The notes below the pieces were generated by a model, which had not been told where the DNA came from, did no database searches, and worked only from the letters and a program-made list of their open reading frames with translations. Below are positions 18,164 to 27,268 of a stretch of 49,114 nucleotides of DNA, one piece after another. Location of the stretch: positions 38,727 through 87,840 of the forward strand of contig JAJZSN010000001.1 in NCBI GenBank assembly GCA_021849745.1. The letters run 5' to 3'. The stretch comes from Bacillota bacterium (lineage in GTDB: Bacteria > Bacillota > GCA-003054495 > Carboxydocellales > JAJZSN01). The number at the start of each line of letters is the position of its first letter. Within the stretch, counting starts at the first letter, position 1. A program made the translations under genes and the position numbers.

Positions 18164-18637
18164 TTACTGAATAAGGAAAGAGGTAAAATAAACCTCCGCA
18201 ACTCTTCCTTTTGTAAGATACTCATTAACTGCGTCACTAATCTGTACCTTTAGATTTTCAGCGGCATCGGCCTGGCTGAGTTCATCCGCCGTTTTGCTAC
18301 GGAGAATACTTAGAATGGTATCTTTAATCTTGGAAGTCTTTTCTTCAGATACCTCTTTCTTGAGTTTCTCTTCATCAGCGCTAAGGCCTAAAACAATTTT
18401 AACCTTGATGAAACGGGGATCTCCGTCTGAAGACAGGTTGGCCAAAAATTCACCTATATCCACCTGTGCCCCCACTTCAGTGGTAGTAACTTGGGCGTTT
18501 CCTCCCTTACCGGCATCTGTGTTAATGTTAGAGAGCATCACTTGAGCCACGCCGAAAGCAATTCCCACAGATAACAGGACTACCGAAACTCCTATAATAG
18601 CGATTAGTTTGATATTGATAGATTTCTCTTCTGACAC
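18164..18637 (-). CDS. fliL: Flagellar basal body-associated protein FliL
   Basis: 157 residues. One N-terminal membrane helix (about 9-31, KLIAIIGVSVVLLSVGIAFGVA) is followed by an extracytoplasmic domain. That domain has the FliL pattern DGDPRFIKVKIVLGLSADEE and a C-terminus reading VYFTSFLIQ. FliL associates with the stator. It lies between flbD and fliM. Confidence 0.92.
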   Translation of the reverse strand: MSEEKSINIKLIAIIGVSVVLLSVGIAFGVAQVMLSNINTDAGKGGNAQVTTTEVGAQVDIGEFLANLSSDGDPRFIKVKIVLGLSADEEKLKKEVSEEKTSKIKDTILSILRSKTADELSQADAAENLKVQISDAVNEYLTKGRVAEVYFTSFLIQ

Positions 18638-18657
18638 CTGTTACGATCCTCCTTTCC

Positions 18658-18885
18658 CTATTCCTTAGTTAGTTCTTCAAGGTCCGGCCTTGGTCTAACC
18701 CTGGCCTGACCGATAGACCCTTTGTAATCAATGACCCGATTAATGATTTCATCAACACTTTCCCTTACCACTAGTTTCTTCCCGGTGGTGAGGGTTATTA
18801 TGGTATCTGGCGTGGCTTCAACAAATTCGATAAGGTCAGCATTAACCACCAGTTCCACAGCGTTCAAGCGGGATACCTTAATCAT
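18658..18885 (-). CDS. flbD: Flagellar FlbD/SwrD-family protein
   Basis: 75 residues from the preferred ATG 18885 (MIKVSRLNAVELVVNADLIE), the usual family N-terminus. An ATG at 18900 would add five residues but has no ribosome site. The core TPDTIITLTTGKKLVVRESVDEII matches the family. In Bacillus the homologue SwrD raises flagellar motor power; the exact mechanism is unclear. It lies between flgE and fliL, its standard position. Confidence 0.9.
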   Translation of the reverse strand: MIKVSRLNAVELVVNADLIEFVEATPDTIITLTTGKKLVVRESVDEIINRVIDYKGSIGQARVRPRPDLEELTKE

Positions 18886-18909
18886 TTTTATCACATCCAT
18901 TTTAGGATA

Positions 18910-18931
18910 GGGGGCGGGCTATCCCACCCCC
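18910..18931 (-). other. GC-rich hairpin between flgE and flbD
   Basis: A nine-base stem (GGGGGTGGG pairing with CCCGCCCCC on the minus strand, one G-T wobble) with a four-base loop fills the gap between flgE and flbD. No U-run follows, so it is unlikely to be a full terminator. It could stabilise the flgE end of the mRNA or set relative expression; that is inference. Confidence 0.6.
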
Positions 18932-18961
18932 TTAAATTGATTTACCGGTGAGTATTAATAA

Positions 18962-20242
18962 TTATCTCTTGAGATTGACCAGTTCCTGGAGCATCTCATC
19001 AGAGGTGGTGATAATCCGGGAGTTAGCCTGGAAACCTCTTTGGGTAATAATCATATCGGTAAATTCCTGAGATAGGTCTACATTGGACATTTCCAATGAA
19101 CCTGGGGAGATGCCTCCCCGTCCGCCTTTACCAGCCGCACCTACGTCAGGCTCACCGGAGTTATTGGATTTACGGTAGAGGTTTTCGCCTTCTTTAATTA
19201 GACCAGCGGGGTTGTCGAAGTTGGCAAGGGCTACCTGGCCCAGGACTTTGTTTAGGCCGTTGGAGTATACTCCGGTGATTACTCCGGATTTATCGATGGT
19301 GTAAGTTGAGAGGACGCCAGGAGCATTACCAGGTTCAGCTGTAGCGGGTACTATAGGTTCAACAGAACGAGCAGTTGACTCAGAAGCGTACTGAGTAAGT
19401 CGTGCAAAATTAGCGTTAACAGTTTGTGGTGAAGTTGCACCGTTAGTATGAGTCAAAGTTATTACCCCACCTGCTGCGCCATTAAATGAACCGTCAGCAT
19501 TAAAAGTAATAGTTGTTGCACCCATTGTTGCCCACGCAGAATCAGAAGTGTCTATATATGCATTCCATGTATTCGCAGCAGTTTTAGCAATCCGTATATT
19601 TAATTCTTTGGCCACCCCCAATGAGTCATAAACAGTCACTGCTAAAGGATGATATACAGTTGGTCCAGCTGGAGGTACTGTTGCATCAATAACAGTATTA
19701 ACATCCAGATTATTAGCAAAGGCCACATTAGCTGTCGCAGTAGGTGCCATAGTATCTCCCTTAACAATGGTCAAACCAGTAAGAGCACTGTTAGTATCAA
19801 TCACCCCGGAACTATTGGGTTTCCAGCCCTGTACCTTTAAACCGGCGGGGTTAACCAAATTCCCATTGGTATCCACATCAAAATTACCGGCCCGAGTATA
19901 AATTATATCACTGCCAATACCCAGCATGAAAAAACCATCGCCTTGAACAGCTAAGTCTGTCATCTTTCCAGTAGATTGCAGGTTACCCTGGGTCTGGATG
20001 GTGTCAATACTAGCTATGGTCATCCCCAAACCAACCTGCTGGGGATTGGTACCCCCGCGGCTGCCCTGAGGAGAAGACGCTCCCTGAACGGTTTGGTTAA
20101 GCATATCCTGGAAAGTAACCCGGCTTTTTTTGAAACCTGCGGTATTAACATTAGCAATGTTGTTACCGATAACATCCATTCTGGTCTGGTGATTCCGCAA
20201 ACCGGAAACTCCGGCGAACATTGAACGCATCATGGTGTGCAT
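18962..20242 (-). CDS. flgE: Flagellar hook protein FlgE
   Basis: 426 residues. The N-terminus has the axial-protein signature (MFAGVSGLRNHQTRMDVIGNNIANVNTAGFKKS). The FlgE core DLAVQGDGFFMLG comes next, and the C-terminal axial helix GSLEMSNVDLSQEFTDMIITQRGFQANSRII closes the protein. The variable middle domain is Thr/Ala/Asn-rich. It is exported through the type III apparatus and forms the hook. ATG 20242 has AGGAGGTCATGCACACC upstream; a second ATG four codons in is possible. Downstream of flgD and the TIGR02530-like gene. Confidence 0.96.
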   Translation of the reverse strand: MHTMMRSMFAGVSGLRNHQTRMDVIGNNIANVNTAGFKKSRVTFQDMLNQTVQGASSPQGSRGGTNPQQVGLGMTIASIDTIQTQGNLQSTGKMTDLAVQGDGFFMLGIGSDIIYTRAGNFDVDTNGNLVNPAGLKVQGWKPNSSGVIDTNSALTGLTIVKGDTMAPTATANVAFANNLDVNTVIDATVPPAGPTVYHPLAVTVYDSLGVAKELNIRIAKTAANTWNAYIDTSDSAWATMGATTITFNADGSFNGAAGGVITLTHTNGATSPQTVNANFARLTQYASESTARSVEPIVPATAEPGNAPGVLSTYTIDKSGVITGVYSNGLNKVLGQVALANFDNPAGLIKEGENLYRKSNNSGEPDVGAAGKGGRGGISPGSLEMSNVDLSQEFTDMIITQRGFQANSRIITTSDEMLQELVNLKR

Positions 20243-20255
20243 GACCTCCTTATTT

Positions 20256-20276
20256 GTTAGGGGTAAGGGGACAGGG
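20256..20276 (+). repeat. G-rich heptamer array upstream of flgE
   Basis: Plus-strand heptamers of the TAGGGGT/CAGGGGT type occur three to four times in phase just upstream of the flgE ribosome site. Three GGGG runs plus a GG run with three-base spacers make it a candidate G-quadruplex on the plus (non-mRNA) strand. The stretch 20277-20394 holds no gene that I can see. Confidence 0.6.
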
Positions 20277-20394
20277 GTTAGGTTCCTGTATTCCTTCGGC
20301 CCCTTTTCCTTTTTCCACCGCTTCTGTCATTCAGCGGCGCTCAGGCTTCCTCTCTGAGGTCCAGCCTGTTTTCGCCCGCAATTCATACTTAATT

Positions 20395-20430
20395 CAACTA
20401 TGAACTACGAACTATGAACTATGAACTATA
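20395..20430 (-). repeat. TAGTTCA heptamer array at the stop of the TIGR02530-like gene
   Basis: On the minus strand, TAGTTCA/TAGTTCG units repeat five times starting exactly with the TAG stop codon of the gene ending at 20426. This variant (TAGTTCR) differs from the TAGCTNN arrays but keeps the seven-base period and leading TAG. Confidence 0.85.
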
Positions 20431-20806
20431 CAAACACTGCACTGTCAATATTACTAAATACATTATCCTTCATACTAGCCCCATCCACGGCGGTGATGAC
20501 TACCCTGTTCTTGACACTGACCACCAGGGCCAAATTATCCATAATCACTAACGACTCTTTGGCTCCTTTGTCCGCCGCCTTATCCACAGCTGAATTAATC
20601 TTGCTGATATCCTGGGCTGATAGTTGAATATTCCTCACTTCCAGACGTTGCTGGGCATGTTGGGAAAACTTAAGACTGGCTTTCTGTAACTGCTCCTGAA
20701 AAACCTGGTTAAAACCTGTTGGCTGAACTGGCTTGCCCGGTTTTTCCTGAGGCCTGGGTTTATTGACGGGAATTATTGTTTGGGGAAAAATCAATTTATC
20801 GGTCAT
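20426..20806 (-). CDS. Flagellar operon protein, TIGR02530-like
   Basis: 126 residues from ATG 20806 after AAGGAGGTGGTG. The sequence FNQVFQEQLQKASLKFSQHAQQRLEVRNIQLS, then DKAADKGAKESLVIMDNLALVVSVKNRVVITAVDG, is the pattern I associate with the small flagellar operon protein found between flgD and flgE in many Firmicutes. Molecular function is not established to my knowledge. No signal peptide or membrane helix. Its TAG stop is the first unit of a TAGTTCA array. Confidence 0.85.
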   Translation of the reverse strand: MTDKLIFPQTIIPVNKPRPQEKPGKPVQPTGFNQVFQEQLQKASLKFSQHAQQRLEVRNIQLSAQDISKINSAVDKAADKGAKESLVIMDNLALVVSVKNRVVITAVDGASMKDNVFSNIDSAVFV

Positions 20807-20848
20807 CCTTCACCACCTCCTTGTATGTTAATCTTCAGGGAAGGAAGA

Positions 20849-21265
20849 CTACAAAGTTACCTTGGAGATATAACCCATATCCACTTCCTTGTCACCGATA
20901 ATTAGCTTGGGCTGTCCGCCAACCATCTTCATGGCCGAAACTTTACCGGTGAACACTTCATTGGTTTCCGGATCCAGGGCATCCACTGTCCGCCCGATGA
21001 GATTGATGGCCTGGCCAACTATAGATTCCCTGATAAGATTTTCCTGCAGTTTACCTAGATTCTGCATCTGTTCCAAGGAGCTAAATTGGGCCATCTGGGC
21101 AATAAATTCCTTATCCTCCAGAGGTTTCAGAGGATCCTGGTACTTTAGCTGGGCCACCAGAAGCTTAAGGAAATCATCCTTGCCAAGGGTCTGGCTTCCT
21201 TTATAAGGAACACCTCCCTGGTTCTTTAAGCGAGTTTCATTACTAATAATCGTATCTGTACTCAC
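20849..21265 (-). CDS. flgD: Flagellar hook cap/assembly protein FlgD
   Basis: 138 residues, a short form. The conserved N-terminal block LGKDDFLKLLVAQLKYQDPLKPLEDKEFIAQMAQFSSLEQMQNL is clear, followed by a small beta-rich tail. FlgD caps the growing hook and directs FlgE polymerisation. GTG start at 21265 with AAGGAGGTGAAGTA upstream. Between fliK and the TIGR02530-like gene. Confidence 0.95.
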   Translation of the reverse strand: MSTDTIISNETRLKNQGGVPYKGSQTLGKDDFLKLLVAQLKYQDPLKPLEDKEFIAQMAQFSSLEQMQNLGKLQENLIRESIVGQAINLIGRTVDALDPETNEVFTGKVSAMKMVGGQPKLIIGDKEVDMGYISKVTL

Positions 21266-21294
21266 TACTTCACCTCCTTAACCATTCAATACCG

Positions 21295-22842
21295 TTAGAC
21301 TCTGTAATCAACCATACTGTCACCAACGCCCAAACCTCTGCCATAGTCCTGGACGGCCAGCGGTTCAAGATAACCGTCCTCCACCTGGTTAGCAGACCCT
21401 TTACTGTTTTTGCCCGGAGTGAAATCCCTGTTTCTAGACCATTGGGCCATTTGCTCTCCTCCCTGACTTACCGAAACAGTGATTTGATCCACCTTTAACC
21501 CTTGATTGGTTAAAGTTTGTTTCAGGTTAGTAAGATTGGCCTCAATGAGTTCTTTAACTTGAATACTCTCAGCAGCAAATCTGGCGGTTATTACTCCGTT
21601 TTCAACCACCACCTGCATGTTGAGTTTGCCTAGGTTATCAGGTTTTAGCTGGAGGTTCATTTCCGCATGCTCACCCCTGACCAGCAGGTGAACTTTCTGC
21701 ATAATCTGCTGGAAGACTTGCTCCCTGGTTTGTTCCGTTTCTCTGGACAGGGTTGGGATTGTTACCTTATTATGACTGTTACTTACTTCAACTGAGTTTT
21801 TGGTAACAATAAACTCCGGAGAGGGTTTATCCATCAACTGTTCCACAGGTTGTTCCAACACCTTGACGGCAACGTTAACGCTCTTGCCTTTGTCAACGTT
21901 TTCGGTTTCGCCCTGTTGCTGATTATGTCCCTGTTTGGCTTGAACAGTTTCCTTTTCCCCAGTTTCCTCTACAACTATCTTGGCAGGCTGTTCTTGTTGA
22001 GGGGCGGATAAACCATCTTGGTTACCGGTTGCCGTCTTCACTCCTTTTACCGGTGCAGAGGATTGTTCCCTGACCACCCTTTCAAAGGCTGAGAAACCTT
22101 GAACCAAGCCACCCAAAGTTTTAACCAGTTCTTCCACTTTGCCGGCCAGTTGGACTAAATCTTGAGGTTTTTTCTCCTGGCCTTGGGTACTAGATGTCAA
22201 CAGTTCTTTTAGGTCAATCAATAACTGTTTTAATAGCCCTTCTTCCCTTTCCGGTGCCGTAGGTTTTTCAGGAAGGAAGATTTGTCTTAATTGGCCAACC
22301 AATTGTTCCTGCTGTGGATTAAGGTTTGAAACTCCGGCTAAGAGTTGAATCACCTCTTCCCCCTGCTGGGTCAGTTTGTTAAGCAATTCAACAATTTTGA
22401 GGTTTAAGCCCCCCTGGTTACCCTCCGCCGGTTGCTGCCCTAATTCCTGAACAGCAGCCTGTTTCTGCTGCTCCGTCCCGGATATTGCTTGTTGCAGCAA
22501 TATCAGAAGTTCCAGCAAGCCTTCCAGGGATTCATTCAACTCAGTAGCGACATCCTTTACTTCCACCGGAGTCTGGGTTACTAAGTGGTTACCCAAACCA
22601 ATTCCGCTACCTAACTGTAGGTTTTTTGCCGGTTCTGAACCCTTTTCGGCATTTCCCGTAATCAATTGTCCAAGACCGCCGGGCAAATTACCACTATCAG
22701 TAGCAGCTTCACTTTCCGGCTTGACCATAGCCTTAGCCAGAGCCGTTCCAAAACCTTGACCCTTACCCACTGCCACCGGAACTTTACTGCCCATCACCGG
22801 TTCCACAGGCTTAGGAGAAACTAATATTAAGTTGTCCTGCAT
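21295..22842 (-). CDS. fliK: Flagellar hook-length control protein FliK
   Basis: About 515 residues from ATG 22842 (MQDNLILVSP), seven bases after AAAGGAGGTGAT; the upstream GTG lies within that site. The long N-terminal half is Gln/Glu/Leu-rich and low in complexity, as in molecular rulers. The C-terminal domain has the conserved pattern EMNLQLKPDNLGKLNMQVVVENGVITARF and then NLTNLKQTLTNQGLKVDQITVSV. FliK measures hook length and triggers the FlhB switch. Position next to flgD supports the call. Confidence 0.92.
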   Translation of the reverse strand: MQDNLILVSPKPVEPVMGSKVPVAVGKGQGFGTALAKAMVKPESEAATDSGNLPGGLGQLITGNAEKGSEPAKNLQLGSGIGLGNHLVTQTPVEVKDVATELNESLEGLLELLILLQQAISGTEQQKQAAVQELGQQPAEGNQGGLNLKIVELLNKLTQQGEEVIQLLAGVSNLNPQQEQLVGQLRQIFLPEKPTAPEREEGLLKQLLIDLKELLTSSTQGQEKKPQDLVQLAGKVEELVKTLGGLVQGFSAFERVVREQSSAPVKGVKTATGNQDGLSAPQQEQPAKIVVEETGEKETVQAKQGHNQQQGETENVDKGKSVNVAVKVLEQPVEQLMDKPSPEFIVTKNSVEVSNSHNKVTIPTLSRETEQTREQVFQQIMQKVHLLVRGEHAEMNLQLKPDNLGKLNMQVVVENGVITARFAAESIQVKELIEANLTNLKQTLTNQGLKVDQITVSVSQGGEQMAQWSRNRDFTPGKNSKGSANQVEDGYLEPLAVQDYGRGLGVGDSMVDYRV

Positions 22843-22863
22843 TGTTTTTATCACCTCCTTTCA

Positions 22864-22992
22864 TTAGCTGGTAGCTTGTAGCTGATAGCTGGTAGCTTCT
22901 ATGTAATTCTCACGGGTTTTATAATGACCCTAAAGTTACGACATTCAAGCTATAAGCTACAAGCTACCAGCTACAAACTACAAGCTATTGGC
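22864..22992. repeat. Inverted two-arm heptamer array between fliK and motE-like gene
   Basis: The left arm (22864-22899) reads TAGCTGG/TAGCTTG/TAGCTGA on the plus strand. The right arm (22946-22992) reads TAGCTTG/TAGTTTG/TAGCTGG on the minus strand, and about 45 bases lie between them. The right arm begins with the TAG stop codon of the upstream gene (at 22985). It has the same architecture as the element at 7496-7615. Confidence 0.9.
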
Positions 22993-23596
22993 TCGTAATA
23001 AGCTTACCCAGCTTAGCGGCCCGTTCGGGGTCCATTAGGCTTAGGATCTTGGCTGCCTGTTCGCTTTCCATTCTGTCCAGTACGCCGATGACGGTATCGT
23101 TATCAAGCTTATCCATAATGGCGGCGGCATTCTTGGCTTTCATCTGAGCATAATACTGGGCCAGTTTATCATATCCGGCGGCTTTGACCTCATTGCCGGT
23201 TTTTGCTTCCTGGGCCGCCTTAATAGTTTCCTCAAGGGCTTTGATATTCTTTTCTAACTCCTGTTTTTGACGTTCCAACAATTCTTTATCCTTTTTGCTC
23301 TTGGCAGTTACATCTTCCACCTTGGTCTCGGTTTCCTTGACCTTTTTTTCCACTTGCTTCAACTTATCCTGCAGCCTCTTATTCTCAGCCACCAAAGAAT
23401 CTGGCTTAACAGCCTTTTTCTTGGTATCAACCTTACCCTCATAAACCCATTTATTTACCAGGGGTATCTTAGCTGCATAACTTTTGACCTCAATTACCCC
23501 AAGCCAGTTAAGAAGATAAACCGTACCGCCAATCACCAATAAAGGAACCAAGACCAGGGAGGTTCGAATCATCCATTTGCCTATGCCAAATTTCAT
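22985..23596 (-). CDS. MotE-like / MgtE-N-domain flagellar protein (YlxF position)
   Basis: 203 residues. One N-terminal membrane helix (about 11-32) is followed by a long Lys/Glu-rich coiled coil (about 63-140). The C-terminal domain (KLAQYYAQMKAKNAAAIMDKLDNDTVIGVLDRMESEQAAKIL) matches the MgtE N-terminal fold also seen in FliG. Such proteins (MotE) are reported to chaperone or gate MotB-type stators in other bacteria. It lies between fliJ and fliK, where Bacillus has ylxF. Function by analogy only. The stop codon is repeat-derived. Confidence 0.85.
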   Translation of the reverse strand: MKFGIGKWMIRTSLVLVPLLVIGGTVYLLNWLGVIEVKSYAAKIPLVNKWVYEGKVDTKKKAVKPDSLVAENKRLQDKLKQVEKKVKETETKVEDVTAKSKKDKELLERQKQELEKNIKALEETIKAAQEAKTGNEVKAAGYDKLAQYYAQMKAKNAAAIMDKLDNDTVIGVLDRMESEQAAKILSLMDPERAAKLGKLITSQ

Positions 23597-23599
23597 CGG

Positions 23600-24061
23600 T
23601 TACAGTCCCCCTGCCAAATCATGGTTGCGCAAATATGCATTGGTAGCCATTTCATCAATCTGCTTCTGCTCTTCCCGCAACACTTCCCGCTTATACTCTT
23701 CATAATAGCGCACCATAAGCTTTTCCAGAATCTTACGGGCTTTAACAGTCTCCAGTAAAACTTCCCGAAACTGTTCCATGGCCTGGCGACTCTCTTCCAC
23801 AAGACTTTCCTGAACCATAATTTTCTTGTTCATTACCGGAACAAATTCCTGCCATATTTTGAACTGGCTAAGGTCAATGACCTGCCCCTGGTGATAGCGA
23901 AGCTCATCTTGTAATTGTTTTAATTGCTGACGCATTTCCACTAAAACAGCTAATTTATTTTGGAATTCCTTAGTCAGGGCCGCCAATTCCAGCTTCTGCA
24001 TATCTTCCTGTCTTTTACGAAGGTCTAAGCTGGTTTGAAGTTTAAACTTAAAGGGCTTCAT
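23600..24061 (-). CDS. fliJ: Flagellar export protein FliJ
   Basis: 153 residues, almost entirely alpha-helical coiled coil, starting MKPFKFKLQTSLDLRKRQEDM as FliJ proteins do. It is the stalk-like component of the FliHIJ export ATPase complex. Four bases separate its stop from the start of the downstream MotE-like gene, and it follows fliI. The call depends on the typical N-terminus and position, because sequence conservation is low in this family. Confidence 0.9.
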   Translation of the reverse strand: MKPFKFKLQTSLDLRKRQEDMQKLELAALTKEFQNKLAVLVEMRQQLKQLQDELRYHQGQVIDLSQFKIWQEFVPVMNKKIMVQESLVEESRQAMEQFREVLLETVKARKILEKLMVRYYEEYKREVLREEQKQIDEMATNAYLRNHDLAGGL

Positions 24062-24103
24062 CTTTATCCCTCACATCCCTAATGGAATTACCTACATGGA
24101 AAT

Positions 24104-25423
24104 TTAATTATCTTGAAAAAGATTTACCAGCATCGTTTGGGCATCTTCCATACTGAAGGCGGAGAAGATATCCTGCTGTAAATACATGTTAACTTCACTA
24201 ATCTTTGATATGGCATAATCAATCTGCGGATTGCTCCCCTGGGTGTAAGCCCCAATATCAATTAGATCCTTGGCATCCCGGTAAGTAGCCAGCACACTGC
24301 GCATAAAAGCAGCCCTCTGGCGATGTTCCGGAGTTACGATATCAGTCATCACCCTGCTGACACTGGCCAGGACATCAATGGCCGGGTAATGATTCAGCAT
24401 GGCCAACTCCCGGGTTAAAACCACGTGTCCATCCAGAATACTACGTACAGCATCTGCAATAGGCTCATTATGATCATCTCCATCCACCAGCACGGTGTAT
24501 AAACCGGTGATGGTTCCCTTATCCGAAGTCCCTGAGCGCTCCAGAAGCTTGGGTAATAAAGCAAATACCGACGGAGTATACCCTCTGGTCGCGGGCGGTT
24601 CCCCGATAGCCAAACCAACTTCCCGCTGGGCCATAGCAAACCGGGTAACGGAATCCATCATCAGCATGACATTCAAGCCCTGATCCCGGAAATATTCAGC
24701 AATGGTAGTGGCCACCATGGCGCCTTTTAAACGAACCAAAGCGGGTTGATCCGAAGTAGCGGCAACTACCACGGAACGGCGTAAACCTTCTTCTCCAAGG
24801 TCTTTCTCAATAAATTCCCGGACCTCCCGGCCCCGCTCGCCTACCAGGGCGATAACATTTACATCAGCATTGGTATTGCGGGCAATCATACCCAATAACG
24901 TACTTTTACCCACCCCACTGCCGGCAAAGATACCAATCCGTTGCCCTTTACCACAAGTAAGCAAACCATCTATAGCTTTTACCCCTACAGTGAGAGGTTC
25001 GGCTATGCGCTTTCTGCTCAAAGGATTGGGAGGACTGGCCTGAACAGGGTACTCATCATCCAGAGGCAAGAATTTATGCCCATCAATGGGATTACCGAGA
25101 CCGTCCAAAACTCTCCCCAACAGGTAGCGCCCGACCCCGACCTTAAAGGAATGGCCGGTGGAGATAACCTCACACCCCGGGCCGATACCATTGAGTTCAC
25201 CCAAAGGCATGAGCAAGACCTTATTGGCCTTAAATCCAACAACTTCGGCCATAATCTTGCGTGCCCCGTCCCTGGGGTAAATGTAACATACCTCTCCCAG
25301 CTTAGCCCCCGGGCCGTCAGATTCGATGGTCAAGCCAATAACCTGGGTCACCTTACCATTGGTCTTGATAGGCTCCAGGTTGTTCAAAGTTGTCATAAAT
25401 TTGTCCAGTGCGAAAGCTTTCAT
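24104..25423 (-). CDS. fliI: Flagellum-specific export ATPase FliI
   Basis: 439 residues. Walker A is GIFAGSGVGKST (164-175). The family signatures are VIALVGERGREVREFIEKDLG and Walker B-like LNVMLMMDSVTRFAMAQREVGLAIGEPPATRGYTPSVFALLPKLLERSG. It is homologous to the F1 beta subunit and energises docking of substrates to the export gate. ATG start with GGAGGCCCACC upstream; fliH precedes and fliJ follows. Confidence 0.97.
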   Translation of the reverse strand: MKAFALDKFMTTLNNLEPIKTNGKVTQVIGLTIESDGPGAKLGEVCYIYPRDGARKIMAEVVGFKANKVLLMPLGELNGIGPGCEVISTGHSFKVGVGRYLLGRVLDGLGNPIDGHKFLPLDDEYPVQASPPNPLSRKRIAEPLTVGVKAIDGLLTCGKGQRIGIFAGSGVGKSTLLGMIARNTNADVNVIALVGERGREVREFIEKDLGEEGLRRSVVVAATSDQPALVRLKGAMVATTIAEYFRDQGLNVMLMMDSVTRFAMAQREVGLAIGEPPATRGYTPSVFALLPKLLERSGTSDKGTITGLYTVLVDGDDHNEPIADAVRSILDGHVVLTRELAMLNHYPAIDVLASVSRVMTDIVTPEHRQRAAFMRSVLATYRDAKDLIDIGAYTQGSNPQIDYAISKISEVNMYLQQDIFSAFSMEDAQTMLVNLFQDN

Positions 25424-25434
25424 GGTGGGCCTCC

Positions 25435-25465
25435 TCTAGCTGGTGGCTACAAGCTAATAGCTTTC
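25435..25465 (-). repeat. Heptamer array at the fliH stop codon
   Basis: Minus-strand units TAGCTTG, TAGCCAC and CAGCTAG run from the fliH end to the AGGAGG of fliI. The FliH terminus (Ile-Ser-Leu, stop) is read from ATTAGCTTGTAG inside the array. Confidence 0.75.
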
Positions 25466-26259
25466 AGCGCTTCCTCAATCTCCGCCAGTTGGCGTTCAAT
25501 TCTGGCATCCACGTTGCCACAAACAGTTTCTATAACACAGCCCCCTCTGGTAACGTGGGGGTCGGCAACTACTTTTAGCTTTTTGATACCGCTTAAACCG
25601 GCAACTAAACTATCCTGAATGAACAAAACATAGTCTAAATCATCAGAGTTAACTTTAATGGTTATTTCCTCCCGGTCGGCAGCCTGGCCTAGGGCTTCTT
25701 TCACAACCCGCCCAATCACTTCAGGAGTCGCCTTAACCTCGTCGTGGATAACCTTGCGGGCTACCTCCAGGGCCAACTCCAGAATCTCTTTTTCTGAGCT
25801 CTGGATAATTCTTTCCTTTTCCACCTGGGCCTCTTCAACCAACCGGCGGGCCTCCAGTTTTAAACCTTCTACTTCGGCATGGGCTTCGGCGGAACCCTGT
25901 TGATGCCCCTCCTGATAACCCTTTTGAAAACCTTCCCGATAAGCGGCTTCTTCTATAGCCTGTCGCTGTTCCTCTGCCTGAGCCAACTCTTCCTGGGCCC
26001 TGGCCTTGGCTTCGGATAAAATAGCTTCTGCTTGTTCCCCTGCCTTGGCCAACAAATCCTTGACCATCTCTTCCGTTTCCTGCAAAATTACCTGGGCCTG
26101 CTGCCTTGTTTCGGATAATTCCAGAATCTCTTCCTCAGAAATCTCAACCTCTTCAGGATTGTCTTCCTGAACAATTACCGGCAATATTTCGGGTATCTCG
26201 GGCTCAATAACCCTGGGGGAAGAAACCACCAATTCCATGGATTTAATCACCCTAGACAA
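25447..26259 (-). CDS. fliH: Flagellar assembly protein FliH
   Basis: About 270 residues from TTG 26259 (MSRVIKSMELVV), nine bases after GGAGGAG; GTG 26277 is the alternative but sits upstream of the ribosome site. Long Gln/Glu/Ala-rich helices (about 60-150) include the family's repeated small-residue pattern (YREGFQKGYQEGHQQGSAEAHAEVEG). The C-terminal domain ends VTRGGCVIETVCGNVDARIERQLAEIEEAL, as in FliH and V-ATPase E subunits. It regulates FliI. Overlaps the fliG end. Confidence 0.93.
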   Translation of the reverse strand: MSRVIKSMELVVSSPRVIEPEIPEILPVIVQEDNPEEVEISEEEILELSETRQQAQVILQETEEMVKDLLAKAGEQAEAILSEAKARAQEELAQAEEQRQAIEEAAYREGFQKGYQEGHQQGSAEAHAEVEGLKLEARRLVEEAQVEKERIIQSSEKEILELALEVARKVIHDEVKATPEVIGRVVKEALGQAADREEITIKVNSDDLDYVLFIQDSLVAGLSGIKKLKVVADPHVTRGGCVIETVCGNVDARIERQLAEIEEALKAISL

Positions 26260-27256
26260 TGATTTCATCTCCTCCACCCCGGGCCACTATGATTTCCCCG
26301 GCTTCTTCCAGCTTACGGATGATGTTAACAATTCTCTGCTGTGCTTCTTCCACATCCCGTAACCGCACGGGACCCATAAACTCAATTTCTTCTTTAAGCA
26401 TCTCACCGGCCCGTTTGGACATATTACGCCGAATTTTATTGGAAACCTCTTCACTGGACCCTTTAAGGGCCAATGCAAGATCCTTGGTATCGACTTCCTT
26501 CAAAACCTGCTGAATGGCTCTATCATCAAGCTGCACGATATTCTCGAAAACGAACATCCGGGCTTTGATTTCCTCGGCCAATTCGGGGTTTTGAACCTCC
26601 AAAGACTCCATAATTGTTTTTTCTGTAGAACGGTCAACCCTGTTGAGCACATCCACCACCGCCTGTACACCACCGGCGCTGGTATAATCCTGGGACACCA
26701 GAGAGGAAAGCTTCCTTTCCAGCACTCGCTCAATCTCTTTAACCACATCAGGAGAAGTCCTATCCATGATGGCAATACGACGAGCTACATCAGTCTGCCG
26801 GTCCGGAGGCAAAGCCGAAAGCAGGATGGAGGCCTGTTCCGGGTCAAGATAAGCCATAATTAAGGCTATGGTCTGGGGATGTTCAGATTGGATAAAGTTA
26901 AGCAATTGACTGGGATCAGTCTTGCGGACAAAATCGAAAGGTCTGACCTGTAATGAGGACGTTAACCGATTAAGAATATCAATGGCCTTCTGGGAACCCA
27001 AGGCCCGTTCCAAAACTTCCCGAGCGTAATCAATCCCCCCTTGGGAAATATATTCCCTAGCAATACACATCTGATAAAATTCACCTATTACTTCATCTTT
27101 GTTCTCACTATCTACTCTGCGCAGATTAGCGATCTCAAAGGTTAGTTGTTCAATTTCATCCTCGCGGAGATGTTTGAATATCTGGCCTGCTAAATCCGGG
27201 CCCAAGGAAATTAAAAAGATTGCCGCCTTTTGCCGCCCGGTTAAACCCTTAGCCAT
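26252..27256 (-). CDS. fliG: Flagellar motor switch protein FliG
   Basis: 334 residues, standard length. The N-terminal domain (LTGRQKAAIFLISLGPDLAGQIFKHL), middle ARM-like domain (EHPQTIALIMAYLDPEQASILLSALP) and C-terminal torque domain with charged residues (LALALKGSSEEVSNKIRRNMSKRAGEMLKEEIEFMGPVRLRDVEEAQQRIV) are all recognisable. FliG couples the rotor to the stators and the MS ring. ATG start, 12 bases after fliF. Confidence 0.98.
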   Translation of the reverse strand: MAKGLTGRQKAAIFLISLGPDLAGQIFKHLREDEIEQLTFEIANLRRVDSENKDEVIGEFYQMCIAREYISQGGIDYAREVLERALGSQKAIDILNRLTSSLQVRPFDFVRKTDPSQLLNFIQSEHPQTIALIMAYLDPEQASILLSALPPDRQTDVARRIAIMDRTSPDVVKEIERVLERKLSSLVSQDYTSAGGVQAVVDVLNRVDRSTEKTIMESLEVQNPELAEEIKARMFVFENIVQLDDRAIQQVLKEVDTKDLALALKGSSEEVSNKIRRNMSKRAGEMLKEEIEFMGPVRLRDVEEAQQRIVNIIRKLEEAGEIIVARGGGDEIIV

Positions 27257-27268
27257 CCGGTTTCACCT